Of a DNA stretch of 64,000 nucleotides, positions 12,901-20,200 are shown in pieces (position 1 is the stretch's first letter; each line of letters opens with the position of its first letter). Origin of the DNA: Vanessa cardui (Eukaryota > Arthropoda > Insecta > Lepidoptera > Nymphalidae). The notes under the pieces are model-generated. The model saw only the letters and a program-made list of their open reading frames with translations. It searched no databases and was not told the origin of the DNA. The position numbers and the translations under genes are program-made. The DNA lies in NCBI RefSeq assembly GCF_905220365.1, contig NC_061146.1, positions 5,893,538-5,957,537 on the forward strand. Direction: 5' to 3'.

Positions 12901-15796
12901 TGGTAGTACCAAATATAGCGCCTGTTGAGGGTAAACGAGGACCTCCGGGCAGACCAGGGCCTCCCGGTAATCCAGGTATGTCTTTAGAAGTAACATTATC
13001 TTTCACAATCCAGTAAGATTTATTATATATTTAAGGCGTTATCAGCTGTTTATTGACGACCTCCGTGGTCGAGTGATGAGTACACCGGTTTTCATAGGTC
13101 ACTCCGATGTCCCGGGTTCGATTCCCGGCCGAGATGTAGATTATAATTATTTTTCTATGTTGTCTTGGGTCTGGGTGTTTGTGGTACCGTTACTTCTGAT
13201 TTCCATAACACGAGTGCTTCAGCTACTTACATTAGGATCAGAGTAATGTACGTGATGTTGTCTCATATTTATATTTATTTATTTATTTTATTTACATCTT
13301 GAATTACTATTGCAGGCTAAATATTGGCGGAGTTACGTTGTGTGATAATTTTGATAATAACCTATTGATTTGTAGCCATTTTCTTTAGATATAGTTCTTA
13401 TATGGACTATGATTAGCTGAGCGACGAGTTTGAGACCTCCTAAAGAAAGTGGTTTAAATAGGTCTTTATAAGAGAAATAAGCTAATTTTTCTGATTTTCT
13501 TTTTAAATATATTTACGACCTCTGTGGTCGAGTGGTGTGTACACCGGTTTTCATGGGTACGCCACTGTGAGGTCCCGGGTTCGATTCTCGGTCGAGTCGA
13601 TGTAGATTACCATTAGTTTTCTATGTTGTCTTGGGTCTGGGTGTTTGTGGTACCGTTGTTACTTCTGATTTCCATAACACAAGTGCTTCAGCTACTTACA
13701 TTGGGATCAGAGTAATGTATGTGATGTTGTCTCATATTTATATTTATTTATATTTTGTTACTTTCTCCTAGGAACACCTGGTGACTCTGGTCCAATGGGG
13801 CCCCGTGGTTATCCTGGAGAGACCGGAGAGCCGGGAATTCCCGGTGCCCAAGGTCTGTCAGGAGACAAGGGTGATAAAGGAGAGAGAGGTGCAGATGGTA
13901 TTGGACTACCAGGACCCGAAGGCCCGGGTGGATTATCAGGTGCGTTTTATTATTTTACGTTTAGAGAGCTTATTCATAGGAGGATAGGTTCCCAATTGAC
14001 CATGCTCCGCTCGGCTATGATGATTCATCATAAAAAAATCTATATTTTTTTATTGTCTTTTTTTTATGGTATAAGTTGGCGGACGAGCATATGGGCCACC
14101 TAATGGTAAGTGGTCACCATCACCCATAGACAATGACGCTGTAAGAAATATTAACTATTCCTTACATCGTCAATGTGCCACCAACCTTGGGGACTGAGAT
14201 GTTATGTCCCTTGTGCCTGTAGTTACACTGGCTCACTCACCCTTCAGACCGGAACACAACAATACTGAGTACTGTTGTTTGGCGATAGAATAACTGATGA
14301 GTGGGTGGTACCTACCCAGACGGGCTTGCACAAAGCCATACCACCAAGTCTTTTTTTTAATTATAATGCATTCATATAATTGCCCTTATATATATTTTTA
14401 TACACTGGCTTTTGCAAATTATTTCATAATGCAGAATTTTAACAAAACTTATTCATGTACAGGAATAGAATGTTATATTCGGTTTTTATTTTCGAATGCA
14501 CTTAGGGGTTTGAAGGCCTGGCTGCAAAATAAAGAGATGCTAATGTTGTCTTAAAGTTTCGCGATTACACATTGAAATAAAACTAGTTATAACGGATTTG
14601 AATCGCGTATATTACGGGTAGACTCTACCCATGACCACGAATGCTGTAAAGTGCTCGAAACGTCGGGATGCTAAAAATAATTAATATACGCGATTCAAAT
14701 CCGTTATAACTAGTTTTATTTAAAGAGATCCTGGTCTAGAGGCACTGGAACCTTAAAACATAATTAAACTTTTGAAATGAAAATTAATGTTGAAATATTA
14801 TTCCATTATGTTACATAGATATGGCCAAAGGGGCATACCAATTCTACGTCTAATTTCTATTTCAAGATAAACTGTTTTGTTGTTGCTTTGTATTTAAAAA
14901 AAATTTTTTTATGGCCCAGGACCGATGGGACCACCTGGACCAGAAGGCAGATCTGGTCAACGTGGTGATCCTGGGAGAGAAGGTTAGTTATTGTAATAAA
15001 TTTATAATTTTTAGATTTATATCCGGTCCTATTACAATGTGTTATTACATTTTGATTTTGTCAAGGAGGTGCAAAATAAATATGATAAAACGAGTGTCCG
15101 TATTTGTGTCTGTCTGTTTGTTCCGGCTAATATCTGAAACAGCAATTCAATTTTGGACGGAACTTTTACTGATGGATAGCTGATGAAATAAGGAGTGACT
15201 TAGGTTAAAACAATAACTTTTTTGTTAAATTCAAACACGAAGTCATGGGCAGAGCTAGTATGACAGTAAACTGATTAATGGGTAGCACCAAAAAAGGGGC
15301 CTATACAAAGCCGTAAAGTAAAGTAGAGTAAAGTAACAGCCTGTAAATTTCCCACTGCTGGGATAAGGCTTCCTCTTCCATTAAGGAGAGGGCTTGGAAC
15401 ATATTCCACCACGCTGTTCCAATGCGGGTTGGTGGAATGCTCATGTGGCAGAATTTCGATGAAATAAGACACATGCAGGTTTCCTCACAATGTTTTCCTT
15501 CACCGCCGAGCACGAGATAAATTATAAACACAAATTAAGCACATATATATAGTGGTGCTTGCCTGGGTTTGAACCCGCAATCATCGGTTAAGATGCACGC
15601 GTTCTAACGACATGGCCATCTCAGCTCACAAAGCCGTACCTCTTAATAACCTTCAACATATATATGTATTATAAATGCTTATCAAATTATAGGAGCAAGA
15701 GGTCCAAGAGGCGTTCCAGGTCCAAGAGGAACCTGTGAATGCCCCAGCGTCGGGTACTACGCCTACTCACCCCTCGGGAATAACAAGGGGCCATAG
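889..15796 (+). CDS. Collagen chain, 3' part of gene (15 exons, 460 residues)
   Basis: This is an extracellular-matrix collagen; its Gly-X-Y repeats would form a triple helix with two other chains. Exons: 889-954, 1034-1096, 1182-1277, 1665-1743, 5931-5992, 6620-6719, 8121-8209, 9057-9164, 10563-10673, 11157-11273, 11734-11788, 12874-12975, 13772-13939, 14920-14982, 15693-15796. All have AG/GT borders, compatible phases (0 or 1), and sum to 460 codons plus TAG. Order: a non-helical leader with two Cys (CNQTC), an interrupted helix, a non-helical segment of about 45 residues with one Cys and a predicted coiled coil (exons 11-12), a final helix, and a short tail starting CEC. There is no type IV NC1, fibrillar C-propeptide or endostatin domain. 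Short Cys-bearing non-helical segments suggest a FACIT-like or transmembrane (XIII/XXV-like) collagen; the class is not settled. The start codon lies outside the window. Confidence 0.9.
1034..1096 (+). CDS. Collagen exon 2/15
   Basis: Encodes seven perfect Gly-X-Y triplets beginning GPEGPPGPKGEEG. Acceptor TTTTCAAG, donor GTAAGG, phase 0 to 0. Confidence 0.88.
1182..1277 (+). CDS. Collagen exon 3/15
   Basis: Encodes GVRGLQGPPGIEGPPGTKG and onward, ending in the interruption GNANN. Acceptor TTGTAG, donor GTATGT. The reading frame stays open 160 bases past the donor by chance; that extension is intronic. Confidence 0.88.
1665..1743 (+). CDS. Collagen exon 4/15
   Basis: Starts VTVVPGPPGKDGPRG and ends in phase 1, splitting a Gly codon. 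The following 4.2-kb intron holds a piggyBac remnant and several repeats. Confidence 0.87.
1744..2295. other. Intron sequence with one perfect hairpin
   Basis: Collagen intron 4. The only structure is a palindrome at 2128-2168, arms TATTTTAATCTGTGGTAC and its complement with a 4-6 base loop. Confidence 0.5.
2300..4179 (-). mobile_element. piggyBac-type element, internally deleted and decayed
   Basis: The ends are CCCTTATC and GATAAGGG, flanked on both sides by TTAA (2296-2299, 4180-4183), the piggyBac target signature. On the - strand a decayed N-terminal transposase piece lies at about 3370-2690: it starts MSEKDRRILSLVPVKNADSD, has frameshifts, and includes PMFLKNVPSYWSPL and GRSIKVTKEEILDFL-like stretches. 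The catalytic DDD part is missing. Short inverted motifs of the TATAGTATAATATAC kind recur inside, near both ends. Confidence 0.75.
4518..4804 (+). mobile_element. SINE-B, full length
   Basis: Begins CTTGGTGGTAGGGCTTTGTG and ends CTATAACATAAAAAAA. This lepidopteran family (HaSE-like by memory) shows a conserved 5' CCCGTCTGGGTAGGTACCACCC hairpin and an A-rich tail. Confidence 0.75.
5061..5669. mobile_element. MITE-D with internal tandem duplication
   Basis: Terminal repeats GTATAGTACGACACAACTTA and the reverse complement at the other end. The left 125 bases are repeated in tandem (5062 and 5187), and the right end is also repeated (to 5528 and again to 5669), as if two copies recombined. Confidence 0.7.
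5665..5875 (-). mobile_element. SINE-C copy
   Basis: tRNA-derived SINE read on the - strand, with box A TGGTCGAGTGG type and box B GGTTCGATTCC type. Its 3' end abuts the MITE-D terminus. Confidence 0.7.
5931..5992 (+). CDS. Collagen exon 5/15
   Basis: Begins with two bases completing the Gly codon, then DPGEAGLVGLAGLPGVDGRD. Phase 1 to 0, donor GTAAGC. Confidence 0.86.
6100..6376 (+). mobile_element. SINE-A, 5'-truncated
   Basis: Lacks box A, beginning at ACGCGTGCATCTTAACCG; the rest matches SINE-A to the TTG tail. Confidence 0.75.
6620..6719 (+). CDS. Collagen exon 6/15
   Basis: Encodes GAPGPPGPMGLRGEPGPIG, then the helix interruption PATNINVPLTH. Phase 0 to 1. Confidence 0.88.
6835..7295 (+). 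mobile_element. LINE 3' fragment (CR1/Jockey type)
   Basis: Remnant of a reverse-transcriptase ORF C-terminus (GTRNKHNLVTPVTRLQRVSN, frameshifted), then the conserved 3' UTR GAGTTTCTTTCGCCGGTTCT and a TTTGAG-repeat tail. Same superfamily as the near-intact LINE at 34-39 kb. Confidence 0.7.
7600..8095. mobile_element. MITE-G foldback, carrying a SINE-C
   Basis: Long terminal inverted repeats starting ACAGGGTTATTGGTAACTCG and flanked by TA. Without the SINE insertion the arms nearly meet, giving a foldback of about 270 bases. Confidence 0.75.
7833..8058 (-). mobile_element. SINE-C nested in MITE-G
   Basis: Full SINE-C including box B (GGGTTCGATTCCCG on the - strand) and the A/T tail, inserted in the right arm of the foldback. 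Confidence 0.75.
8121..8209 (+). CDS. Collagen exon 7/15
   Basis: Encodes QKGERGLPGKPGRDGVPGP and onward. Starts with two bases of a split Gly codon; donor GTCAGT. Phase 1 to 0. Confidence 0.87.
8286..8584 (-). mobile_element. SINE-B copy
   Basis: Complete SINE-B in reverse, from the poly-T (complement of the A tail) to CCCTACCGCCAAG, in the collagen intron after exon 7. Confidence 0.75.
8642..8841. mobile_element. MITE-E, short subtype
   Basis: About 200 bases between TA dinucleotides, with terminal repeats ACAGTCAGAGTAAGAAAACC and TTCTTACCCCGACTGT. Conserved core GCGACGCAATATTTAATTCTCGA. Confidence 0.7.
9057..9164 (+). CDS. Collagen exon 8/15
   Basis: Twelve perfect Gly-X-Y triplets beginning GQPGIQGPPGVPGIPGG. 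Length is exactly 108 bases, phase 0 to 0, donor GTAAGT. Confidence 0.88.
9366..9515 (-). mobile_element. LINE 3' UTR fragment
   Basis: Reverse of the CR1/Jockey-type 3' end: TTTATTCAAGTAGGCTCTTA through the GCCGGC/AAGAAA block. No coding part remains. Confidence 0.6.
9551..9854. mobile_element. MITE-H copy 1
   Basis: 304 bases with about 27-base terminal inverted repeats CAATGATATTCTAATAAACA and its near-complement. A second copy lies in another intron of the same gene (11383-11694). Confidence 0.65.
9980..10181. mobile_element. MITE-E, short subtype
   Basis: Inverted relative to the copy at 8642, with TATAGTCGGGGTAAAAAAAG and TCTTAGTCTGACTGTA ends. Confidence 0.7.
10226..10555 (+). mobile_element. 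SINE-A with target duplication at a splice acceptor
   Basis: The element occupies 10236-10545 and ACTGTCTATG is duplicated at 10226-10235 and 10546-10555. The next seven bases, TTACCAG, are the acceptor of collagen exon 9. Confidence 0.85.
10563..10673 (+). CDS. Collagen exon 9/15
   Basis: Encodes GPEGPRGLPGVPGPPG, an interruption ITASPSISLL, then more triplets. A SINE-A ends 18 bases upstream, so the acceptor region TTACCAG lies directly behind a target-site duplication. Confidence 0.87.
10711..11011 (+). mobile_element. SINE-A copy
   Basis: Box A and box B present with mutations; small deletion in the middle; the tail has changed to GGTGGTGGTGG. It starts 38 bases after the donor of collagen exon 9. 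Confidence 0.8.
11157..11273 (+). CDS. Collagen exon 10/15
   Basis: Starts KGESGLPGFPGRNGIDG and ends in the non-helical PAPSSIVTQ. Phase 0 to 0, donor GTAAGA. Confidence 0.87.
11383..11694. mobile_element. MITE-H copy 2
   Basis: Same orientation as copy 1 and closely similar throughout, including GCCGCGCCGTGGACCGTTTA and a self-complementary CGTCCCGATTAGGACG core. Confidence 0.65.
11734..11788 (+). CDS. Collagen exon 11/15 (non-helical, coiled coil)
   Basis: Encodes PSSISENEVRNICEDLIK, a polar, probably helical segment with one Cys that continues in the next exon. Phase 0 to 1; acceptor GTTCTAG, donor GTAAAA. Confidence 0.8.
11984..12295 (+). mobile_element. SINE-A copy
   Basis: Full length with both Pol III boxes. 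GTGAACCA flanks both sides (near 11974 and 12288), supporting a target duplication. Confidence 0.8.
12549..12830 (-). mobile_element. SINE-B copy
   Basis: Nearly complete reverse SINE-B, 44 bases upstream of collagen exon 12; small deletion at GGGCACAAAGCCC. Confidence 0.75.
12874..12975 (+). CDS. Collagen exon 12/15
   Basis: Continues the coiled coil as ERFKELAASLVVPNIAPVEG and returns to Gly-X-Y at KRGPPGRPGPPGNP. Phase 1 to 1. Confidence 0.86.
13057..13285 (+). mobile_element. SINE-C copy
   Basis: CCTCCGTGGTCGAGTG (box A) and GGGTTCGATTCCCGG (box B), ending in a (TTTA)n tail. Confidence 0.78.
13513..13752 (+). mobile_element. SINE-C copy next to a splice acceptor
   Basis: Second SINE-C in the same intron and orientation. 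Its (ATTT)n tail ends about 20 bases before collagen exon 13, next to the pyrimidine tract. Confidence 0.78.
13772..13939 (+). CDS. Collagen exon 13/15 (longest)
   Basis: Uninterrupted Gly-X-Y triplets, for example TPGDSGPMGPRGYPGETG. Phase 1 to 1. A SINE-C ends about 20 bases upstream of the acceptor CTCCTAG. Confidence 0.88.
14043..14349 (-). mobile_element. SINE-B copy
   Basis: Full-length reverse SINE-B in the intron after exon 13; both edges recognisable (poly-T at left, CCATACCACCAAG at right). Confidence 0.75.
14544..14722. mobile_element. MITE-F palindrome, copy 1
   Basis: Arms AACTAGTTATAACGGATTTG and its complement, continuing through GAATCGCGTATATTA. The centre is CATGACCACGAATGCTGTAA. 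Forms a near-complete hairpin. Confidence 0.7.
14920..14982 (+). CDS. Collagen exon 14/15
   Basis: Encodes PMGPPGPEGRSGQRGDPGRE between split Gly codons; acceptor GGCCCAG, donor GTTAGT. Phase 1 to 1. Confidence 0.87.
15040..15262 (+). repeat. CTAGT-ended dispersed repeat
   Basis: Block with GTCTGTTTGTTCCGG and GGGCAGAGCTAGTATG. A related block is at 50395-50592. Probably a non-autonomous Helitron or LINE tail; class unsure. Confidence 0.4.
15312..15628 (-). mobile_element. SINE-A variant with TTTAC tail
   Basis: Reverse SINE-A whose tail is a (TTTAC)n repeat instead of (TTG)n. The same tail occurs on the + copies at 28273 and 38988, defining a subfamily. Confidence 0.75.
15693..15796 (+). 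CDS. Collagen exon 15/15, C-terminus
   Basis: Encodes ARGPRGVPGPRGTCECPSVG and a short tail to a TAG stop at 15794-15796. The CEC motif directly after the helix is the only C-terminal cysteine cluster. Confidence 0.88.
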
Positions 15797-15924
15797 ATAT
15801 GTGTTCGTAGTTTAATCTAAGTTAGTTTTAGTGTTTTTGCTCCAATATTTTAGACTATACAGTGTTCCCTTGCTTTATATTTGTAGACAAATGTACTTAA
15901 GTTTATTTGAATTATACGATGAGA

Positions 15925-15930
15925 AATAAA
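15925..15930 (+). promoter_or_regulatory. Collagen polyadenylation signal
   Basis: AATAAA lies 129 bases after the collagen stop and is the first such hexamer in a plausible 3' UTR. Confidence 0.6.
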
Positions 15931-17266
15931 TAGTCTTTCTTATGATTACCAAAACAATCCTTACTAATATTGTTAATATGAAAGTCTCAATCTCTCTATC
16001 AATACGCGTTTATCAATATACTGAACCAATTTTGATGAAATGGTACGGAAAAAACTTGAATTCAAATAGAACCCTTATGGGTATAATAAGTTAGTACTTC
16101 ATTTCCGATCACCAAATATCTTTGAGGTCAAGAAAGAGCCTGTCCCATAGATATGTAATTTTTAAAATATTGAAAAGCTCGCAGGTCTATATTATCTATA
16201 TAACATCATAATGATTTATTCACAAAATTTTATACATTAATAAAAAAATAGACTTTAAAGTCTAGTCTGTACTCTCTGACCGTTTTTAGATCTGTATTTT
16301 GTAGTAATTGTAACGTAACATTTTCATTGTGATACGATTAACAAGAGTTTCGTTACCCAGGGATCGAGTTTAATTTTAAGAAAGAGTACCTAACACTTAG
16401 GTATTATATTCATACATTCCATGCGATACGTACTACGAAATAAGAAAAGCAGTGATCGATTAAAATATTTCTATGACACATAAATAAATAAAAAAACAAG
16501 GTCAACATCATATACATTACCTTGGAGGTCGTCAATGATAATACATAACCAAATCAATTAACCACTTACATCCACTACAATTTTACTTTCAATGCACGCA
16601 CACTAAGACATACACTCACACATCTTCAAAACATGGCTGTCACTCACACGAATGCACGCTGACAATAATTTAACGACGCGTTAACATTCAACAAAATGCT
16701 GTTGCGTAAAACTAAGACCTTAACTCGTGAAAAAAAAAAGAATTATAAATATATTTGGGTCAAGAACTGCTCAATTTTAATTAGAAAAAATGATACTTCT
16801 CCTATTTAACAAATTAATACCGATATTCATTTAAAAAAAAATATCTGTACTTATAATTTATATTTCTCGATGCATATATTTGAATATTTAATTGTTAATC
16901 TGTTTTTAAGAATTGTATTGCTATATTTATGTAAAATATATCGACCAAATCACATGAAACTATGCCCATATTCTGGACATTATTTCCACAGTATGTTTAT
17001 ATATATGAATACGGGTTGCTTATGTTTAATAATCTTGGTATTATCAACTAGACGGTTACTTAGAGTAACACTAGCCTCCATTACGGTGTTATGTTATTTG
17101 ATTCTATATCGTAATTTACTTTTTTATCTACAATTATTATTATTGAAAGTAATTAATTCATAATTTGTACAACTATAGTTAATATTATTTTATATAGATT
17201 TGTATTTAACACTGGCATATAACACTATTTCTTATTTTAAAAATCGAGATATTGTATCGATGTAAT
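15931..17266. other. Intergenic region between convergent genes
   Basis: AT-rich spacer between collagen and RNF123 3' ends. The only repeat is a SINE-C remnant near 16498-16535. A 97-codon + frame at 16870 is AT-driven, hydrophobic, and has no family features. Confidence 0.5.
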
Positions 17267-17272
17267 TTTATT
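17267..17272 (-). promoter_or_regulatory. RNF123 polyadenylation signal candidate
   Basis: AATAAA on the - strand, about 200 bases past the RNF123 stop. The region is AT-rich, so chance occurrence is possible. Confidence 0.4.
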
Positions 17273-20200
17273 TTTTCATCCTGAAATTACAGACATAACT
17301 TCATTAGTGATTATGGTTTGAGAAAATATTTTAAACGATAATAAATTGCTTAAATAAAACAAAATTTCAGTTAAAAATTGACTTTATAAAATATAAAAAT
17401 ACGTTAAAATTAATTCGTTACAAAATAAATAACAATTAGAAAACTCTTCATAAAGACAATATTCATCTAAATTAGGCGTTAACTGGCTCGATTTCTCGAA
17501 CAGTATCGATTTCAGCTTTACAAAAGAAACACTGTTTGCTGTTCAGGAGATGTTGCATTATGCATGCCCTGAAACAACGCAATGTATAGTACGACACAAC
17601 TTAGATGTAGCATCGGCAAAATTCGTAAATCCGATCACATCCGAATCAAGTACGCTATCCCAAATTACCAATAATTATTTCTTATGTGAACATGATCTTT
17701 ACGTAAACTTACAACAACAGCCTATAAATTCCCACTGCTGGGCTGAAGGCCTCCTCTCCCTTCGAGGAGAAGGTTTGGAACATATTCCACCACGCTGTTT
17801 CAATGCGGGTTGGTGGAATACATATGTGGCAGAATTTCTATGAAATTTGTCACATGCAGGTTTCCTCACGATGTTTTCCTTCACCGCTGAGCACAAGATG
17901 AATTATAAAGACAAATTAAGCACATGAAACAGCGGTGCTTGCCTGGGTTTAACCCGCAATCATCGGTTAAGATGCACGCGTTCTAACCACTGGGCCATCT
18001 CGTTTCTACGTACGTAAACTTAATAACTTGTAATATCATATGACCTCTGCTAGAATGCTCCTGGAGTTCTACTTAATAGCAATGAATATTAAGTAATTTC
18101 AAAACCAAAGGAAAAGGGTACAATGGGACTGACGTGTCTGTGTTGGACAAAAGTCCCAAAATGAAATAAGATTAAAATAAATAAATCAAATGACCTATTA
18201 TAATATATTCGTCAATTTGACATGTCTATTTACATACACTCACTGTCTCTGGTTGAACTGACGCATGAATCTATAGCGACGAATAGCGTCGAATGGCGCG
18301 ATAGGGAGCTATCTCTATTGGTTGTGTAAATCGGCAGTAATCGATTTTATTGAATTTGCTGATGCTACATCTAAGTTGTGTCGTACTATGCTAAGCGAAC
18401 TACTGTGAAATGAGAATACGAAAATTTCCAAAGACCTTTCGGTATATTTACTGAATTATTACGAATTCGTTACATTTCAATAAAGTTTTTACATTAAATT
18501 CCAATCTAATAGATATCTACGGGATTTTTTGTATGCTATTGGTTGGCGGACAAGCATATGGGCCACCTGTTGGTAAGTGGTCACCACCACGCTATAAGAA
18601 CCGTTAACCATTCCTTTCATCGCCAATGCGCCACCAACCTTGGGATCTAAGATGTTATGTCCCTTGTGTTTGTAGTTGCACTGGCTTACTTACCCTTTAA
18701 ACCGGAACACAACAATATCATGTACTGTTGTTTGGCGGTAGAATATCTGATGAGTACTGACCCAGACGGGCTTGCACAAAGACCTACCACTAAGCAACTT
18801 ATTATTTGTATTGTTTTTCCTAAGATATACTATCTTAGGAAAAAAAAATATCTTTATATAAACACAGTTATCAATATTATATTATTTTTTGGTCGAGTGT
18901 AAGAGAAGTTTTAATTCTGTGTGGCCATAAATTAATTGTATCGAAGGAAAAATATCATTGCGAAGTATTTTATCGGTCACACATAATTAAAAACTGTTTC
19001 ATAATTGAATTCTATTCACATGTGTCGTGCATAACCACATAAGTAGAGTACGACACAACTTAGATATAGCGTCGGCAAAATTCGTAAAACCGATCACATC
19101 CGAAATAAGTACGCTATCCCAAATTATCGATATTTATTTCTTATTTTAATATGATCTTTACGCAAATGTAATAACTTATATTATCATATGACCTAATATA
19201 TTCGTCGATTTACATGCACTTGCTTTCTCGGGTTGAATTGACTCATAGCGAGAAAAGGAGTTATTTCTAATAAATCGGCAATTATCGGTTACATCTAAGT
19301 TGTGTCGTACTATACATGGTTTCCAAATAAACAGGACCACGCCCGCTGTATTTTGCTATAGAGAAATACCTGCAAGAGTGATGTCCGCATGGCATGAATG
19401 CTGTATCCGCAGGTCTGGCGTAGCAGATCGTACATAGCAGGTCTGACTGCGTCCCGCTGGACCCCGGTGACTTTGTCATCATTTGGGCATCCCGCGCCGC
19501 TCGCAATCTCTCAACTAACTTTTCCAGAGAACTTAGTTCCTCTGCACTCACATCGTCTGGGACTGATATTAAGAAATCTATATTAATATTATAAATGTGT
19601 AAGTAGCTCTGTCTGTCTGTCTGCCCCTCTTACACGGGCAAACCGCTGAACCGAATTTAATGAAAGTTGGTGTGACGCTGAACTCGGACTCCAAGAAAGG
19701 ACGTAGGCTATTTTTTTGAATAACACATGACAAACAACACCCTAAAACACGAGCAAAGCTGAGGGCCACTACTGGTGAACTACTGAAAAAAAGTTCTAAA
19801 CCAATTAACATTTAATCCATGCAATAAGATGGAGGGTGTTCCGTATGAAGTTTAAGTACAAAATTAGGCAAACAATGTATGAAATAAATATACATGCATT
19901 CGAAAAAGGTTTAATATACTTTTATCATTAATCAAGAGATTATGGAACTTATGAAATGTAATGTGGTCTGACGATCTGTGTTTATAATCTTTTGGGATTG
20001 ACTGCTATGCTGAACATTAAGAGCATTATCATATAAAACATCAAATGTACAGTCAGAGTAAGGAAACCTTCGTCAGTTTTCAAATTAATTCCTTTATCAA
20101 GTCTTATCTCTTAGTACCTTTTGAGACTAACGCACTAAACAGACAACTGCATATAAAATTAAACTTACATAGTACTCTGTGACTTATAATGACATTGCGA

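Larger units (their letters stand above)
17583..18390. mobile_element. MITE-D interrupted by two insertions
   Basis: Both termini are present (GTATAGTACGACACAAC and GTGTCGTACTATG). A SINE-A (17711-18003) and a further insert of about 140 bases (18053-18190) split it. Confidence 0.75.

Noticed and set aside
13781..13987. +1 frame over collagen exon 13
   Set aside because: Wrong frame; the Gly-X-Y frame is at 13772.
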